Shown: in pieces, positions 34,154-43,218 of the stretch | How positions within the stretch are numbered: the first letter of the stretch is position 1 | How the letters are laid out: the number at the start of each line of letters is the position of its first letter | Assembly: GCF_001907295.1 (NCBI RefSeq) | Contig: NZ_MQVR01000010.1 | Span: 1 to 49,697 of the forward strand | Length of the DNA stretch: 49,697 nt | Source: Bowdeniella nasicola | GTDB lineage: Bacteria; Actinomycetota; Actinomycetes; Actinomycetales; Actinomycetaceae | Direction of reading: 5' to 3' | Notes under the pieces: generated by a model | Seen by the model: the letters and a program-made list of their open reading frames with translations, nothing else | Databases searched by the model: none | What the model was told of the DNA's origin: nothing | Program-made: the position numbers and the translations under genes

Positions 34154-35626
34154 CTAGTAGACGAAGGTCATCTGCGAGTCGGACTTATCCGCGTCAGGAT
34201 CGTGATCCGGGGTATCTCCGGAGCCGATTCCTTCCTTGGTGTAGCGCGCCATGAGCTTGTACCAGACAACGCCGAGGGCCGCGTACAGCAGCGTGAAAAA
34301 GACCATCGAGATCAACACGTGCGACGTCGTGACCGAGGGGGAGACACCCGCCTGGGTCAGCATGTACACGTTGTCGACCGGGTTCGCCGGGTTCGGTGCG
34401 ACGACCCAGGGCTGGCGGCCCATTTCCGTAAAGATCCAGCCGAGGTTGGATGCGAGGAACGGCATGGGGATCGCGAGCAGGCCGAGGGTAGCAAACCACT
34501 TCTTGTCGGTCACTCGTCCGCCGCGCAGGAGGTAGAGCGCCGCGAGTGCGAGGGCCGCGGAGAAGATCGCGAGGCCGATCATGAGGCGGAAGGACCAGTA
34601 GGTGACGAACAGGTTCGGGGTGTAGTCCTGATCCGGTCCGAACTGGTCGGCGTAGCGTTCCTGCATCTCGGCCTGGACATCCTTGACGCCGGGGAACTCG
34701 CCGTTGAAGTCATTGGACGCCATGAACGAGGCGAGACCGGGGATCGACAGCAGGTGCGTCGAGTTCTCGCAGTCGTTCGACCAGTCACCCACGGTCAGCA
34801 GCGATAGGGCGGCACCCTTTTCGGTGTGGCAAATCGCTTCGGCCGCGGCCATCTTCATGGGCTGCTGCTCCGACATGAGCTGACCCTGGTAGTGGCCGGT
34901 TACCGAGACGCCGATGCCCGAGATGATGATCGTAATCATGCCGAAGATCGCGGCAGGACGCCACACCTCGCGGGCGTGGGCCTCATCGCCCCGTCGGACG
35001 GCGCGCACGATCCACCACGCGGCGATGCCGGCGATGAAGGTACCGGCAGTCAGGAACGAGGCCGTCACGGTGTGCGTGAAGGCCGCAACCGCCGTGTTGT
35101 TCGTGATAACAGCGAGGAAGTCGTCAAGCTCCGCGCGGCCGGTGGCCTCGTTGAACTTGGCGCCCACCGGGTGCTGCATGAAGGAGTTGGCGACGAGGAT
35201 CCAGTAGGCCGAGAGGTTCACGCCGATCGCGGCGAGCCAAATGGACAGCAGATGGATCTTCTTGCTCAGGCGGTTCCAGCCGAAGATCCACAATCCGAGG
35301 AAGGTGGATTCTAGGAAGAACGCGGCGAGGGCTTCAATGGCGAGGGGAGCTCCGAAGATATCGCCAACCATGCGGGAGTATTCGGACCAGTTCATGCCGA
35401 ACTGGAACTCCTGGACGATGCCGGTGGCAACGCCGAGCGCAAAGTTGATGATGAGGAGCTTGCCAAAGAACTTGGTCAAGCGCAGCCAGTGGTCCTTTCT
35501 GGTGCGGTACCACATGGTCTGCATGAGAGCGACGAGGGGAGTAAGTCCGATCGTCAGTGGAACTAAAATAAAGTGGTAAACGGTCGTTATTCCGAATTGC
35601 CACCGTGCGAGGTCGAGTGCTTCCAC
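34154..35626 (-). CDS. cydA: Cytochrome bd oxidase subunit I
   Basis: 490 residues. Markers are RWQFGITTVYHFILVPLTIG with a heme b595-type His at about 18, FQFGMNWSEYSRMVGDIFGAPLAIEAL, ESTFLGLWIFGWNR and the GRQPW motif in TEMGRQPWVV. The periplasmic quinol loop is of the short type. The C terminus is charged (DHDPDADKSDSQ). GTG at 35626 is the chosen start. Two DosR-type boxes lie 51-84 bp upstream, so this gene is the likely target of the linked two-component system. A promoter hexamer is not obvious; TAATGT on the minus strand at 35673-35668 and CATTCA at 35653-35648 are candidates. Confidence 0.96.
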   Translation of the reverse strand: MEALDLARWQFGITTVYHFILVPLTIGLTPLVALMQTMWYRTRKDHWLRLTKFFGKLLIINFALGVATGIVQEFQFGMNWSEYSRMVGDIFGAPLAIEALAAFFLESTFLGLWIFGWNRLSKKIHLLSIWLAAIGVNLSAYWILVANSFMQHPVGAKFNEATGRAELDDFLAVITNNTAVAAFTHTVTASFLTAGTFIAGIAAWWIVRAVRRGDEAHAREVWRPAAIFGMITIIISGIGVSVTGHYQGQLMSEQQPMKMAAAEAICHTEKGAALSLLTVGDWSNDCENSTHLLSIPGLASFMASNDFNGEFPGVKDVQAEMQERYADQFGPDQDYTPNLFVTYWSFRLMIGLAIFSAALALAALYLLRGGRVTDKKWFATLGLLAIPMPFLASNLGWIFTEMGRQPWVVAPNPANPVDNVYMLTQAGVSPSVTTSHVLISMVFFTLLYAALGVVWYKLMARYTKEGIGSGDTPDHDPDADKSDSQMTFVY

Positions 35627-35676
35627 CGAGCTTGCCTTTCGGTCGCATGAATGCTGATGGTGCTTTCACATTAGTT

Positions 35677-35710
35677 GGGACTTAGGTCACCCCTGAGGGA
35701 CTATGGTCCC
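35677..35710. promoter_or_regulatory. Tandem DosR-type boxes upstream of cydA
   Basis: Box A GGGACTTAGGTCAC (35677-35690) and box B GGGACTATGGTCCC (35697-35710). Compared with the core of the mycobacterial DosR consensus, GGGACT-WW-AGTCCC, box B matches 13 of 14 positions and box A 12 of 14. Centres are 20 bp apart, about two helical turns, so both would face the same side of DNA, as in tandem DosR sites. They lie 51 and 71 bp upstream of the cydA start codon. The consensus is recalled from the literature; binding is inferred. Confidence 0.7.
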
Positions 35711-36067
35711 AGCTTCTCGACACCGCTGTCGGCTACATATCGACGCAGTGTCGGAATTCGGCAGAAAACCGGACATTTCGGATAACGTGCACCCCGCCAC
35801 GATCTTTGCCTTTCCGTGTCATTCGGGCGTGTCGCGCATGCCACCGCGCTGGTGAAAGGTGCGTGTGAGATACTCTTCGAAGAGACCCGGGTGTAGCGCA
35901 CCTGCGCCGGGGTTAAAGATGTCCGCCTGATGCGCCGTTTATTCGTCGCTGCAGACGGCGGATGGACCGTGAGAATTCCCGGTCGATAGCAAGACTTTTG
36001 GTGCACCGGCGACGGTGTACCCGCCATACCCGGCGCGTGGAGCGCGGCGCTGCCGGCGAGGAGAAGC
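35711..36067 (+). other. Intergenic region and long leader of rne
   Basis: About 360 bp without a convincing gene. A Ser/Arg-rich minus-strand open frame across it (35701-36507) is a shadow of the rne start. TACTCT (35871-35876) could be an rne -10 but lacks a good -35. The last 60 bp hold CACCG-GCGA-CGGTG (about 36004-36017), a small hairpin, and the AGGAG of rne. A leader of up to about 190 nt is plausible; in other bacteria the rne leader mediates autoregulation. Confidence 0.4.
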
Positions 36068-38500
36068 GTGGATACAACGCCTAACGCGGCTGATTTGCCC
36101 CTATTTTCATCTGCCCCGCAAGCAACCTCGCGGCGCCGCAAGGCCCCCGCGGAGCGCAGCGAGGATAAAAAACTCGATGTCCTGCAAGAACTCGGTCTGA
36201 AGTCCGAGGACGACAAGGCTGACGAGAAGACCCCTGAGGCGAGCGAGCCGAAGTCGGCCGCAGAAGAGACCGGGGGAGCGATGCTGCTCTTCCAGCCTCC
36301 CGAGATCACCCGTCCGGCTCCCCGCAAGTCCGAACCCATCGACAATATCGATGACGAGGACGATGCCGATGATGAGGACACCTCGGAGGTTGAGGAGGAC
36401 TCTGGCCGGGAATCGTCATCCAAGAGCCGTCGTCGCCGCGGTGGACGTGGCGGTCGGGGCCGGAAGAACACCGACGATAAGGACTCGGGGAACGATAAGT
36501 CGGACAAGTCCGATAAGAATGAGCCCGCCGAATCCGATGATCATGACGAGGATGAGTCCTCCGATGACCAGGCCGACGGCTCCTCGCGCCGCACGCGCCG
36601 CCGTCGCCGCCGGGACGCCGGGGAGCGCGCCCGCGCCGAGGTCACCCCGCTGAAGGGCTCGACCCGCCTGGAAGCTAAGCGCCAGCGCCGTAAGGAAGGC
36701 CGCGAGGCCGGGCGTCGCCGCCAGGTCATTACGGAAGCCGAATTCCTCGCCCGCCGCGAAAGCGTCGACCGGATCATGGTCGTGCGCGAAAAGGACGGCC
36801 TGAACCAGATCGCCGTCCTCGAAGACGACATCCTCGTCGAGCATTATGTCGCGCGCCGCACCCAGACCTCGATGGTCGGCAACGTCTACCTTGGCCGCGT
36901 CCAAAACGTCCTGTCCTCGATGGAGGCCGCGTTCGTCGACCTCGGCAAGGGCCGCAACGCCGTGCTGTACGCCGGCGAAGTGAACTGGGATGCCGTGAAC
37001 CTCGACGGTCAGCCGCGCCGCATCGAGCAGGCGCTTTCCTCCGGCGATTCCGTCCTCGTCCAGGTGACGAAGGACCCGATCGGCCAAAAGGGCGCCCGCC
37101 TGACCTCCCAGGTCACCCTCGCCGGCCGCTACCTTGTCCTCGTGCCCTCGGGCGCGATGACCGGCATCTCGCGCAAGCTGCCCGAATCCGAGCGCACGCG
37201 CCTGAAGCGCCTGCTCAAGGACATCGTTCCCGACGGCTCGGGCGTCATCGTGCGCACCGCGGCCGAAGGCGCGACCGAAGAACAGCTACGCGCCGACGTC
37301 GAGCGACTGACCTCCATCTGGAAGGACATCGACAAGAAGGCGAAGAAGGCGAAGTCCGCGCCCGTCCTACTCAAGGGCGAACCGGAACTTGCCGTGCGCG
37401 TCGTGCGCGACGTCTTTAATGAGGACTTCGCCAAGCTCGTGATCTCCGGTGAGGAAGCCTTCTCGACAGTCACGAAGTACGTCAAGGACATGTCGCCCGA
37501 TCTCGCCGATCGCATCGAGAAGTGGGACGGCGAGGACGACGTCTTTGCGCACTTCAGGATTGACGAGCAGCTGTCCAAGGGGATGGACAACAAGGTGTGG
37601 CTGCCCTCGGGCGGCTCCCTCGTGATCGACCGGACCGAAGCCATGACCGTCATCGACGTCAACACGGGCCGGTTCACCGGCAAGGGCGGCACGCTCGAAG
37701 AGACCGTCACGAAGAACAACATCGAGGCGGCCGAAGAGATCGTGCGCCAGCTGCGGCTGCGCGATATCGGCGGCATCATCGTCATCGACTTCATCGACAT
37801 GGTCCTCGAGTCCAACCGCGACCTCGTGCTGCGCCGCCTCATCGAGTGCCTCGGCCGGGATCGCACGCGCCACCAGGTCGCAGAGGTCACGAGCCTCGGA
37901 CTCGTCCAGATGACCCGTAAGCGCGTCGGCCAGGGCCTCGTGGAGGCCTTCTCCGAGCCGTGTGAGCACTGCTCCGGTCGTGGCTTCATCGTGCACGACG
38001 AGCCGGTCGAAAAGGACGGCGGCGATGAGCAGCGCTCGTCGCGGTCGCGCCGCAAGAAGCAGTTGAGCGCGAGCCAGCCGAAGAAGGAGCAGGCGCCCGC
38101 CGAGCTCCCCGATGACGACGAGGCCGCCGCACAGGCGCGCGAAGCCGTCAAGGCGACGCTCGCGACCATCGCAGCCGCTGCCGCTGGCAGCCACGCGAAG
38201 GAAGAAGAGCACAAGCCGGAAAAGCCGGCTAAGCAGGCTAAGAAGGTCGCCGAGCCCGAGCCCAGCAAGTCGGCGGAGCCCGCCGCGCCCCGCGGGTCGC
38301 GCAAGCGCCGCCGCGCGACGTCGAGCTCGACGGCATCCGAATCCGTCAGTGAACCAGTGACGATCGAGGCGGCTCCGACGATTGCTGTGGGCAGCGCGAC
38401 GGTCGTCGCGAGTGGTACCGCATCCAAGCCGAAGCGGCGCTCGCGGCGGGCCACGAGCTCCACGACCGCGCCGGACGTGCCGAACCCCACAGAGAATTAG
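36068..38500 (+). CDS. rne: Ribonuclease E/G
   Basis: 810 residues. The N-terminal ~220 residues are disordered, alternating acidic (DNIDDEDDADDEDTSEVEED) and Arg/Gly-rich (SRRRRGGRGGRGRK, RRTRRRRRR) tracts. The catalytic core has an S1 domain (SMVGNVYLGRVQNVLSSMEA), Mg2+-binding Asp in VIDVNTGRFTG and IIVIDFIDM, and the zinc-link CEHCSGRG. A C-terminal low-complexity tail (about 650-810) is Lys/Ala/Ser-rich. This two-tailed design is typical of actinobacterial RNase E, which initiates mRNA decay and processes rRNA. GTG start with AGGAG upstream. rplU and rpmA follow under a separate promoter. Confidence 0.95.
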   Translation: MDTTPNAADLPLFSSAPQATSRRRKAPAERSEDKKLDVLQELGLKSEDDKADEKTPEASEPKSAAEETGGAMLLFQPPEITRPAPRKSEPIDNIDDEDDADDEDTSEVEEDSGRESSSKSRRRRGGRGGRGRKNTDDKDSGNDKSDKSDKNEPAESDDHDEDESSDDQADGSSRRTRRRRRRDAGERARAEVTPLKGSTRLEAKRQRRKEGREAGRRRQVITEAEFLARRESVDRIMVVREKDGLNQIAVLEDDILVEHYVARRTQTSMVGNVYLGRVQNVLSSMEAAFVDLGKGRNAVLYAGEVNWDAVNLDGQPRRIEQALSSGDSVLVQVTKDPIGQKGARLTSQVTLAGRYLVLVPSGAMTGISRKLPESERTRLKRLLKDIVPDGSGVIVRTAAEGATEEQLRADVERLTSIWKDIDKKAKKAKSAPVLLKGEPELAVRVVRDVFNEDFAKLVISGEEAFSTVTKYVKDMSPDLADRIEKWDGEDDVFAHFRIDEQLSKGMDNKVWLPSGGSLVIDRTEAMTVIDVNTGRFTGKGGTLEETVTKNNIEAAEEIVRQLRLRDIGGIIVIDFIDMVLESNRDLVLRRLIECLGRDRTRHQVAEVTSLGLVQMTRKRVGQGLVEAFSEPCEHCSGRGFIVHDEPVEKDGGDEQRSSRSRRKKQLSASQPKKEQAPAELPDDDEAAAQAREAVKATLATIAAAAAGSHAKEEEHKPEKPAKQAKKVAEPEPSKSAEPAAPRGSRKRRRATSSSTASESVSEPVTIEAAPTIAVGSATVVASGTASKPKRRSRRATSSTTAPDVPNPTEN

Positions 38501-38522
38501 GCGTAGCTGGGCGCACCGGAGG

Positions 38523-38552
38523 TTGCCGCGGCTAGCCGTCGTGACGTAATCT
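38523..38552 (+). promoter_or_regulatory. Candidate promoter of rplU-rpmA
   Basis: TTGCCG (38523-38528) and TAATCT (38547-38552) are 18 bp apart. The start would fall near 38559, giving a leader of about 108 nt that contains the hairpin at 38599-38641. Confidence 0.5.
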
Positions 38553-38598
38553 AGATCCTCGGTGCGCCAGTCGGCGCTTCGTACGTAGAACAGTTTTG

Positions 38599-38641
38599 CG
38601 TAGCCTTGCCCCCGAAAACTTTTGGGTTGATGGGCTACGCC
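38599..38641 (+). promoter_or_regulatory. Structured leader upstream of rplU (candidate r-protein leader)
   Basis: GCGTAGCC (38599-38606) pairs with GGCTACGC (38634-38641); inside, CCC and GGG can pair around GAAAACTTTT. Ribosomal protein genes often carry autoregulatory leader RNAs bound by their product, and this sits 25 nt before the rplU start. No T-tract follows, so it is not a terminator. Function inferred from position. Confidence 0.5.
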
Positions 38642-38666
38642 CGAATCGACAGAGATGAGAAGCAAC

Positions 38667-38981
38667 GTGGTGTATGCGATCGTCAAGGCCGGCGGCCGTC
38701 AGGAGAAGGTGTCCGTTGGTGACGTTGTCGTCGTCGACCGGATGGCCGGCGAGATCGGCGACTCCGTTGAACTCACGCCCCTCATGCTCGTGGACGGCGA
38801 TAAGGTCACCACGGGCGCGAAAGACCTTGCCAAGGTCAGCGTCAAGGCCGAAATCGTCCGCGAGGACAAGGGCCCGAAGATTTCCATCGTGAAGTACAAG
38901 AACAAGACCGGTTACCGCAAGCGCATGGGCCATCGTCAGAAGCTCACCCGCCTGAAGATCACCGGTATCGACAACGGCTAA
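38667..38981 (+). CDS. rplU: 50S ribosomal protein L21
   Basis: 104 residues. [20 protein letters not shown], a central acidic turn and [21 protein letters not shown] are standard L21. The GTG at 38667 with GAGAAG about 5-10 bases before it gives the family's usual MVYAIV start; an in-frame ATG 12 bp earlier would add MRSN. rpmA follows after 20 bp, as in nearly all bacteria. Confidence 0.95.
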   Translation: MVYAIVKAGGRQEKVSVGDVVVVDRMAGEIGDSVELTPLMLVDGDKVTTGAKDLAKVSVKAEIVREDKGPKISIVKYKNKTGYRKRMGHRQKLTRLKITGIDNG

Positions 38982-39001
38982 CGCCACGAAAAGAGGACAA
39001 C

Positions 39002-39259
39002 ATGGCAACGAAGAAGGGTGCGAGCTCCACTCGTAACGGCCGCGACTCAAACGCCCAGCGCCTCGGCGTGAAGCGGTTCGGCGGTCAGATCGTCAAGGCT
39101 GGCGAGATCCTCGTCCGTCAGCGCGGCACCAAGTTCCACGCGGGCGAAAACGTCGGCCGCGGCGGCGACGACACGCTGTTCGCCCTTGAGGCCGGCGCGG
39201 TCCGCTTCGCGGATCGCAAGGGTCGCAAGGTCGTGGATGTCGTCCTGCAGGACGCCTAA
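39002..39259 (+). CDS. rpmA: 50S ribosomal protein L27
   Basis: 85 residues. Starts [20 protein letters not shown], so it has the short N terminus that reaches the peptidyl transferase centre without the cleaved extension of Firmicutes. [21 protein letters not shown] and [17 protein letters not shown] are diagnostic. AAAGAGGA lies upstream of the ATG. A hairpin separates it from obgE. Confidence 0.96.
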   Translation: MATKKGASSTRNGRDSNAQRLGVKRFGGQIVKAGEILVRQRGTKFHAGENVGRGGDDTLFALEAGAVRFADRKGRKVVDVVLQDA

Positions 39260-39283
39260 GACACCTCGCAATTCAGCGAACGC

Positions 39284-39316
39284 TAACGGGCGGGCAGCTT
39301 GGCTGTTCGCCCGTTA
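39284..39316 (+). terminator. Hairpin between rpmA and obgE (weak or partial terminator)
   Basis: TAACGGGCG (39284-39292) pairs with CGCCCGTTA (39308-39316); the 15-base loop can itself pair (CAGC with GCTG). Only a few T residues follow, so it may attenuate transcription into obgE rather than end it. Confidence 0.5.
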
Positions 39317-39351
39317 ACGTATCTTGTGACAGACCCCAAGGAGGGCCCACC

Positions 39352-40887
39352 ATGGCGACGTTTATCGATCGCGTCACCCTACACGCCAAGGCAGGAGACG
39401 GCGGCAATGGCTGCACCTCGGTGCGACGCGAAAAGTTCAAACCGCTCGGCGGGCCCGACGGCGCCAACGGCGGCGACGGCGGCAATATCATCCTCGTCGT
39501 CGACCCGAATACGACGACCCTCGCCGACTACCACCGGCTGCCGCACCGCAAGGCGACGTCCGGCACCCAGGGCAAGGGCGATCTGCGCGTCGGCGCGAAC
39601 GGCCAGGACCTCATCCTGCTCGTGCCTGACGGCACCGTCGTAAAAACCCCCGACGGCGAGGTCATCGCCGACCTCGTGGGCGAAGGCACCGAGTTCATCG
39701 CAGCCGCGGGCGGCAAGGGCGGGCTCGGCAATGCCGCGCTCGCGTCCCCACAGCGCAAGGCCCCCGGCTTCGCCCTGCTCGGCGAACCCGGCGAAGAGCG
39801 CGATCTCGTGCTCGAACTCAAATCGATCGCCGACGTGGCCCTCGTGGGCTTCCCATCGGCCGGTAAATCCTCCCTCATCGCCGCGATGAGCGCGGCCCGC
39901 CCGAAGATCGCGGACTACCCGTTCACGACGCTCGTGCCGAACCTCGGCGTCGTCGTCGCGGGGCAGTACCGCTACACGATCGCCGACGTGCCCGGCCTCA
40001 TTCCGGGCGCCGCCCAGGGCAAGGGCCTCGGTCTCGAATTCCTGCGCCATATCGAGCGCTGCGCGGTCATCGGGCACATGCTCGACTGCGCGACGCTCGA
40101 GCCGAACCGGGACCCGATCTCCGACCTCGACGCCCTCGAGGCCGAACTCGCGCAGTACGCGGCCGACCTCGATATCGAAGGCGGCAGCGTCCCGCTCATG
40201 GAGCGCGAACGCCTCGTGGTCCTGAACAAGATCGACGTGCCCGAGGCGCGCGAACTCGCAGAGTTCGTCACGGCCGAGATCGAGGAGCGTGGCCTGCGCG
40301 TCCTCGCCATCTCGACCGCATCCCACGAGGGCCTGACCGAGCTCGGCTACGTCCTCGGCGAGGCCGTCACACGCGCCCGCGAGGCCGCGGCCGACGTCGA
40401 ACCCGAACGCATCGTCGTGCGCCCGCAAGGCTCCGGCCGTCGCAAGGAGCAGGCACCGTTCACGATTACGCGCCACGAGCGCGGCGGCGCCCCGGTCTTC
40501 CAGATCCGCGGTTCCAAGCCCGAGCGCTGGGTCGTGCAGACGGACTTCGCCAACGACGAGGCCGTCGGCTATCTCGCCGACCGCCTCACGACCCTCGGTG
40601 TCGAAGACGGCCTGTTCGCCGCGGGCGCGACGCCCGGCGATGAGGTCGTCATCGGCTCGATGGACGGCGGCGTGATCTTCGACTGGGAACCGACGATGAC
40701 GACCGGACCCGAGCTCCTCGGCGCGCGCGGCACCGACCTGCGCCTGGAGGAGAACCTGCGTCGTACGACGAAGGAACGTCGTCGCGAGTACAAGGACCGG
40801 ATGGACGCGAAGGCCGAGGCCCGCGAACAGCTGCAATCCGAACGCGACTCCGGCATCTGGACCGACGCCACCGCCGACGAGGACTAG
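39352..40887 (+). CDS. obgE: GTPase Obg/CgtA
   Basis: 511 residues. The N-terminal Gly-rich Obg fold (about 1-160) has [21 protein letters not shown]. The G domain has [14 protein letters not shown] (G1), the switch [21 protein letters not shown] (G3) and NKID (G4). The actinobacterial OCT domain (about 350-430) has [18 protein letters not shown], and a charged C-terminal extension follows. Obg proteins act in 50S assembly and stress response. AAGGAGGG is an excellent RBS. Its stop overlaps the convergent lnpA stop (CTAG, 40884-40887). Confidence 0.96.
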   Translation: MATFIDRVTLHAKAGDGGNGCTSVRREKFKPLGGPDGANGGDGGNIILVVDPNTTTLADYHRLPHRKATSGTQGKGDLRVGANGQDLILLVPDGTVVKTPDGEVIADLVGEGTEFIAAAGGKGGLGNAALASPQRKAPGFALLGEPGEERDLVLELKSIADVALVGFPSAGKSSLIAAMSAARPKIADYPFTTLVPNLGVVVAGQYRYTIADVPGLIPGAAQGKGLGLEFLRHIERCAVIGHMLDCATLEPNRDPISDLDALEAELAQYAADLDIEGGSVPLMERERLVVLNKIDVPEARELAEFVTAEIEERGLRVLAISTASHEGLTELGYVLGEAVTRAREAAADVEPERIVVRPQGSGRRKEQAPFTITRHERGGAPVFQIRGSKPERWVVQTDFANDEAVGYLADRLTTLGVEDGLFAAGATPGDEVVIGSMDGGVIFDWEPTMTTGPELLGARGTDLRLEENLRRTTKERRREYKDRMDAKAEAREQLQSERDSGIWTDATADED

Positions 40888-43139
40888 CTCGCGAGCTCGA
40901 TCCAGGTCGACTGCAGGTCGCCGAGCTTCACGCGCAGGCGCTCGCCCGCGGGCCCGCGCACGTCAGTCTCGACGTGATCGTGACTGGAGTTGAAGACGAA
41001 CAGCCGATTCACGTTCGGGTAGTAGGCGACCTCGAGGCGCGCATCTCCTGAGAGCCAGACTTCGGTCATATCGTCCTGGCTGCCCGTTGCGGCGAAGACG
41101 ATCGCGCGATGCAGCAGCCGGGCGTTATCCGTGCTGTAGGGCAGCCCTGCGAGGTAGACCGCGTGGCCGGCCCCGTAGGAGTTCACCGCGATATCGACGC
41201 TGCCTTCGTGCAGGCGCAGGATCGAGGCCGTCGTCGCGAACACGTCGCCGGGACGCTCTCCGGCCCACAACTCGCCGGGCAGGTCGGCCGTGATCTCGTG
41301 GTCGGCGAGCTCGGGGTAGAAGTTCGTCGAGAGCGACCAGCCGGTCTCCCGGTCGATGCCCAGGACATCGGCGAGCTGCAGGATCGCGCCCGCGCCACGC
41401 TGGTCGAAGCCCTCGCGCGCGGCGGGGGTGTAGGCGGACGGTTCGCCGACGCCGATGAAGCCGCCGCCAGCGGCGACGAAACGCCTAACCGAGGTCACGA
41501 GCTGCTCATCGGCCCAGGCGGGCCCGCCGGAAAACGCGGTGCCCGCACTGCCGGCGTTGATGAGCACGGCGATGTCCTCGGGGACGCCGTCGCGCACGTC
41601 GTCGAAGGACAGGAACTCGACGTCGAAGGGGAGTCCTGCGAGCGACTCGACGACGCCGAGGTAGGTGTAGATCTGCTTGTACCATTTCGCGTGCGCGACC
41701 ATGTGCGTCTGCCACGTGCGCAGCGCGCCCCACGCGTTGAGGATTCCGACGCGGTGCCGAGAGTTCGCGGGGCGCTCGCCGCCCGAGGCGCTGTGCAGCG
41801 AGCGGAACTCGGCGATGATCTCCTCGATGCGGTCGATGAACTCGGGGAATTGCGTCGCGAGCGACAGGTAGCCGCCATATCCCATGCGGCTGAGCGGGAA
41901 GCGCACGATCGCGCGCCGCGCGGTGCGCCAGGACTCGTTCGCCTCGCCGAGCGGATCGCCGTCAGGATTGAAGACGTCGGGGAAGAAGTAGGGCAGGAAG
42001 CGGCCCTCGGTGTAGCGCACGCCGGGGATATCGCTGATCATGCGGCAGGTCGCGGCGCTGCCGACGGAGCCTACGACGGCGTCCATCCCGACGGCGGGGA
42101 AGTGCTCGCCGTAGGGCTCGCAGCCCATCCAGTTATCGCCGAGGAACATCATCGCTTCCTTGCCGGCGTCGTGCACGGCGTCGACGAGCGCCTTCATGTG
42201 CGCGGTAACGAAGTGGTGCTGGAAGTCGATCCAGTCGCGGTAGGCGCGCGTCGGGACGCGGAAGGGGCAGTTGTAATAGCCCGCGTCGACGAAGTCCTCA
42301 CCGGTCAGGCCGTAGCCGTATTCGGCCTCGAACGCCTCCAGCGCCTCGGGGGAGACAGAGGCGGAATAGCCGAACCAGTCGACGAACTTTTCTACGCCCT
42401 CGGTGTTGAACACGAGCGTGAAGTGGTGGAAGAACGTCGTAAACCGCACGACATCGACCTCGGGATGCTCCTTGCACCACTGCGCAATCGCCCGCTTCAT
42501 GTAGTCCCACACGACTGGCTTGCGGACCTCATAGGGCCGCACCTTCTGGCGGCTCGGATCCAGGTGCCAATCGTTGGTCAGGTAGTTGTACATCTGCGTC
42601 GAGTCCCACACCTGCTCGGCAAGGAACGCCACCGTGTACACGTGGAACGGGGTGGGCGAGACGATTCGGACCTCGGCGTCGTGCCCTTCGCCGGTGAGCT
42701 CCCAGCCGCGAGCGTCGACCTCGTCGCCGGTCGTCCGGTCGATGACCTGGAGGTAGCGCGTCGCTGCCTCGCTCGTATCCGGTCGGAGCTGATCCAGGAA
42801 ATAGCCCTCAATCAGCCGAATTGTGAGCGGTTCCTCACCGAGGGCCGTCGCGGGCGCCGTCATGAGGAACATGTGCGTGAGCGTGTCGGGGTGCGCGAGC
42901 GCGAACTCCTGATCCCCGCGCGCGGGGAAGTACGTCGAATACACCTTCTCGACGAGCTCGGCCGCGATCTCGGGCAGCTCGGTCCCGTCGGAGTTTCGCA
43001 CGGCATCAGGCTGCAAACGCGCGACGAGGGCGCGGATTTCGTCGTCCATGTCCTCCTCGATCGGGAGGGTCAACCGGCCACCGTCCGTGGTCGGAGCCAG
43101 GGCAGCGGTGTACACGTGGTCAGGATCGGCGTGGGTCAT
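40884..43139 (-). CDS. lnpA: 1,3-beta-galactosyl-N-acetylhexosamine phosphorylase (GH112)
   Basis: 751 residues, the usual size of GH112 enzymes such as LnpA of Bifidobacterium longum. They phosphorolyse lacto-N-biose or galacto-N-biose from milk oligosaccharides and mucin to Gal-1-P plus GlcNAc or GalNAc. Seen are [52 protein letters not shown] with Asp at about 335 (probable general acid), [27 protein letters not shown] and a [13 protein letters not shown] segment. No signal peptide, so it acts in the cytoplasm and needs a disaccharide importer not seen here. NahK, uridylyltransferase and epimerase partners of the bifidobacterial operon are also absent. AGGA lies about 8 bases before the ATG. 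Confidence 0.9.
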   Translation of the reverse strand: MTHADPDHVYTAALAPTTDGGRLTLPIEEDMDDEIRALVARLQPDAVRNSDGTELPEIAAELVEKVYSTYFPARGDQEFALAHPDTLTHMFLMTAPATALGEEPLTIRLIEGYFLDQLRPDTSEAATRYLQVIDRTTGDEVDARGWELTGEGHDAEVRIVSPTPFHVYTVAFLAEQVWDSTQMYNYLTNDWHLDPSRQKVRPYEVRKPVVWDYMKRAIAQWCKEHPEVDVVRFTTFFHHFTLVFNTEGVEKFVDWFGYSASVSPEALEAFEAEYGYGLTGEDFVDAGYYNCPFRVPTRAYRDWIDFQHHFVTAHMKALVDAVHDAGKEAMMFLGDNWMGCEPYGEHFPAVGMDAVVGSVGSAATCRMISDIPGVRYTEGRFLPYFFPDVFNPDGDPLGEANESWRTARRAIVRFPLSRMGYGGYLSLATQFPEFIDRIEEIIAEFRSLHSASGGERPANSRHRVGILNAWGALRTWQTHMVAHAKWYKQIYTYLGVVESLAGLPFDVEFLSFDDVRDGVPEDIAVLINAGSAGTAFSGGPAWADEQLVTSVRRFVAAGGGFIGVGEPSAYTPAAREGFDQRGAGAILQLADVLGIDRETGWSLSTNFYPELADHEITADLPGELWAGERPGDVFATTASILRLHEGSVDIAVNSYGAGHAVYLAGLPYSTDNARLLHRAIVFAATGSQDDMTEVWLSGDARLEVAYYPNVNRLFVFNSSHDHVETDVRGPAGERLRVKLGDLQSTWIELAS

Positions 43140-43167
43140 GCAAGCATCCTCGCGAGAGAGTATTTCA

Positions 43168-43183
43168 ATCGTTTTCGATCATA
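43168..43183. promoter_or_regulatory. Candidate lnpA promoter with overlapping sugar-repressor-type operator
   Basis: ATCG-TTTT-CGAT (43168-43179) is an A/T-centred palindrome of the LacI-family style. It overlaps TATGAT on the minus strand (43183-43178), a good -10 for lnpA, in the 79-bp gap to the divergent permease gene. A repressor here could control both directions. Inferred. Confidence 0.45.
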
Positions 43184-43218
43184 AGCGATCACCTGTTGAG
43201 CTGTGACACCATCGACGC

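Noticed and set aside
35701-36507. 268-codon Ser/Arg/Pro-rich minus-strand open frame over the rne start
   Set aside because: It is the antisense of the RNase E disordered N terminus and contains no recognisable domain; it also spans a DosR-type box and the rne RBS.
36300-36640. Repetitive Asp/Glu and Arg/Gly tracts in rne
   Set aside because: Low-complexity tails are normal for actinobacterial RNase E; they are not separate repeats or a CRISPR array. No CRISPR array was found anywhere in the window.
41109-43184. 691-codon plus-strand open frame opposite lnpA
   Set aside because: Arg/Val/Asp-rich, low-complexity composition expected from the complement of GC-rich coding DNA; lnpA on the other strand has clear GH112 motifs.
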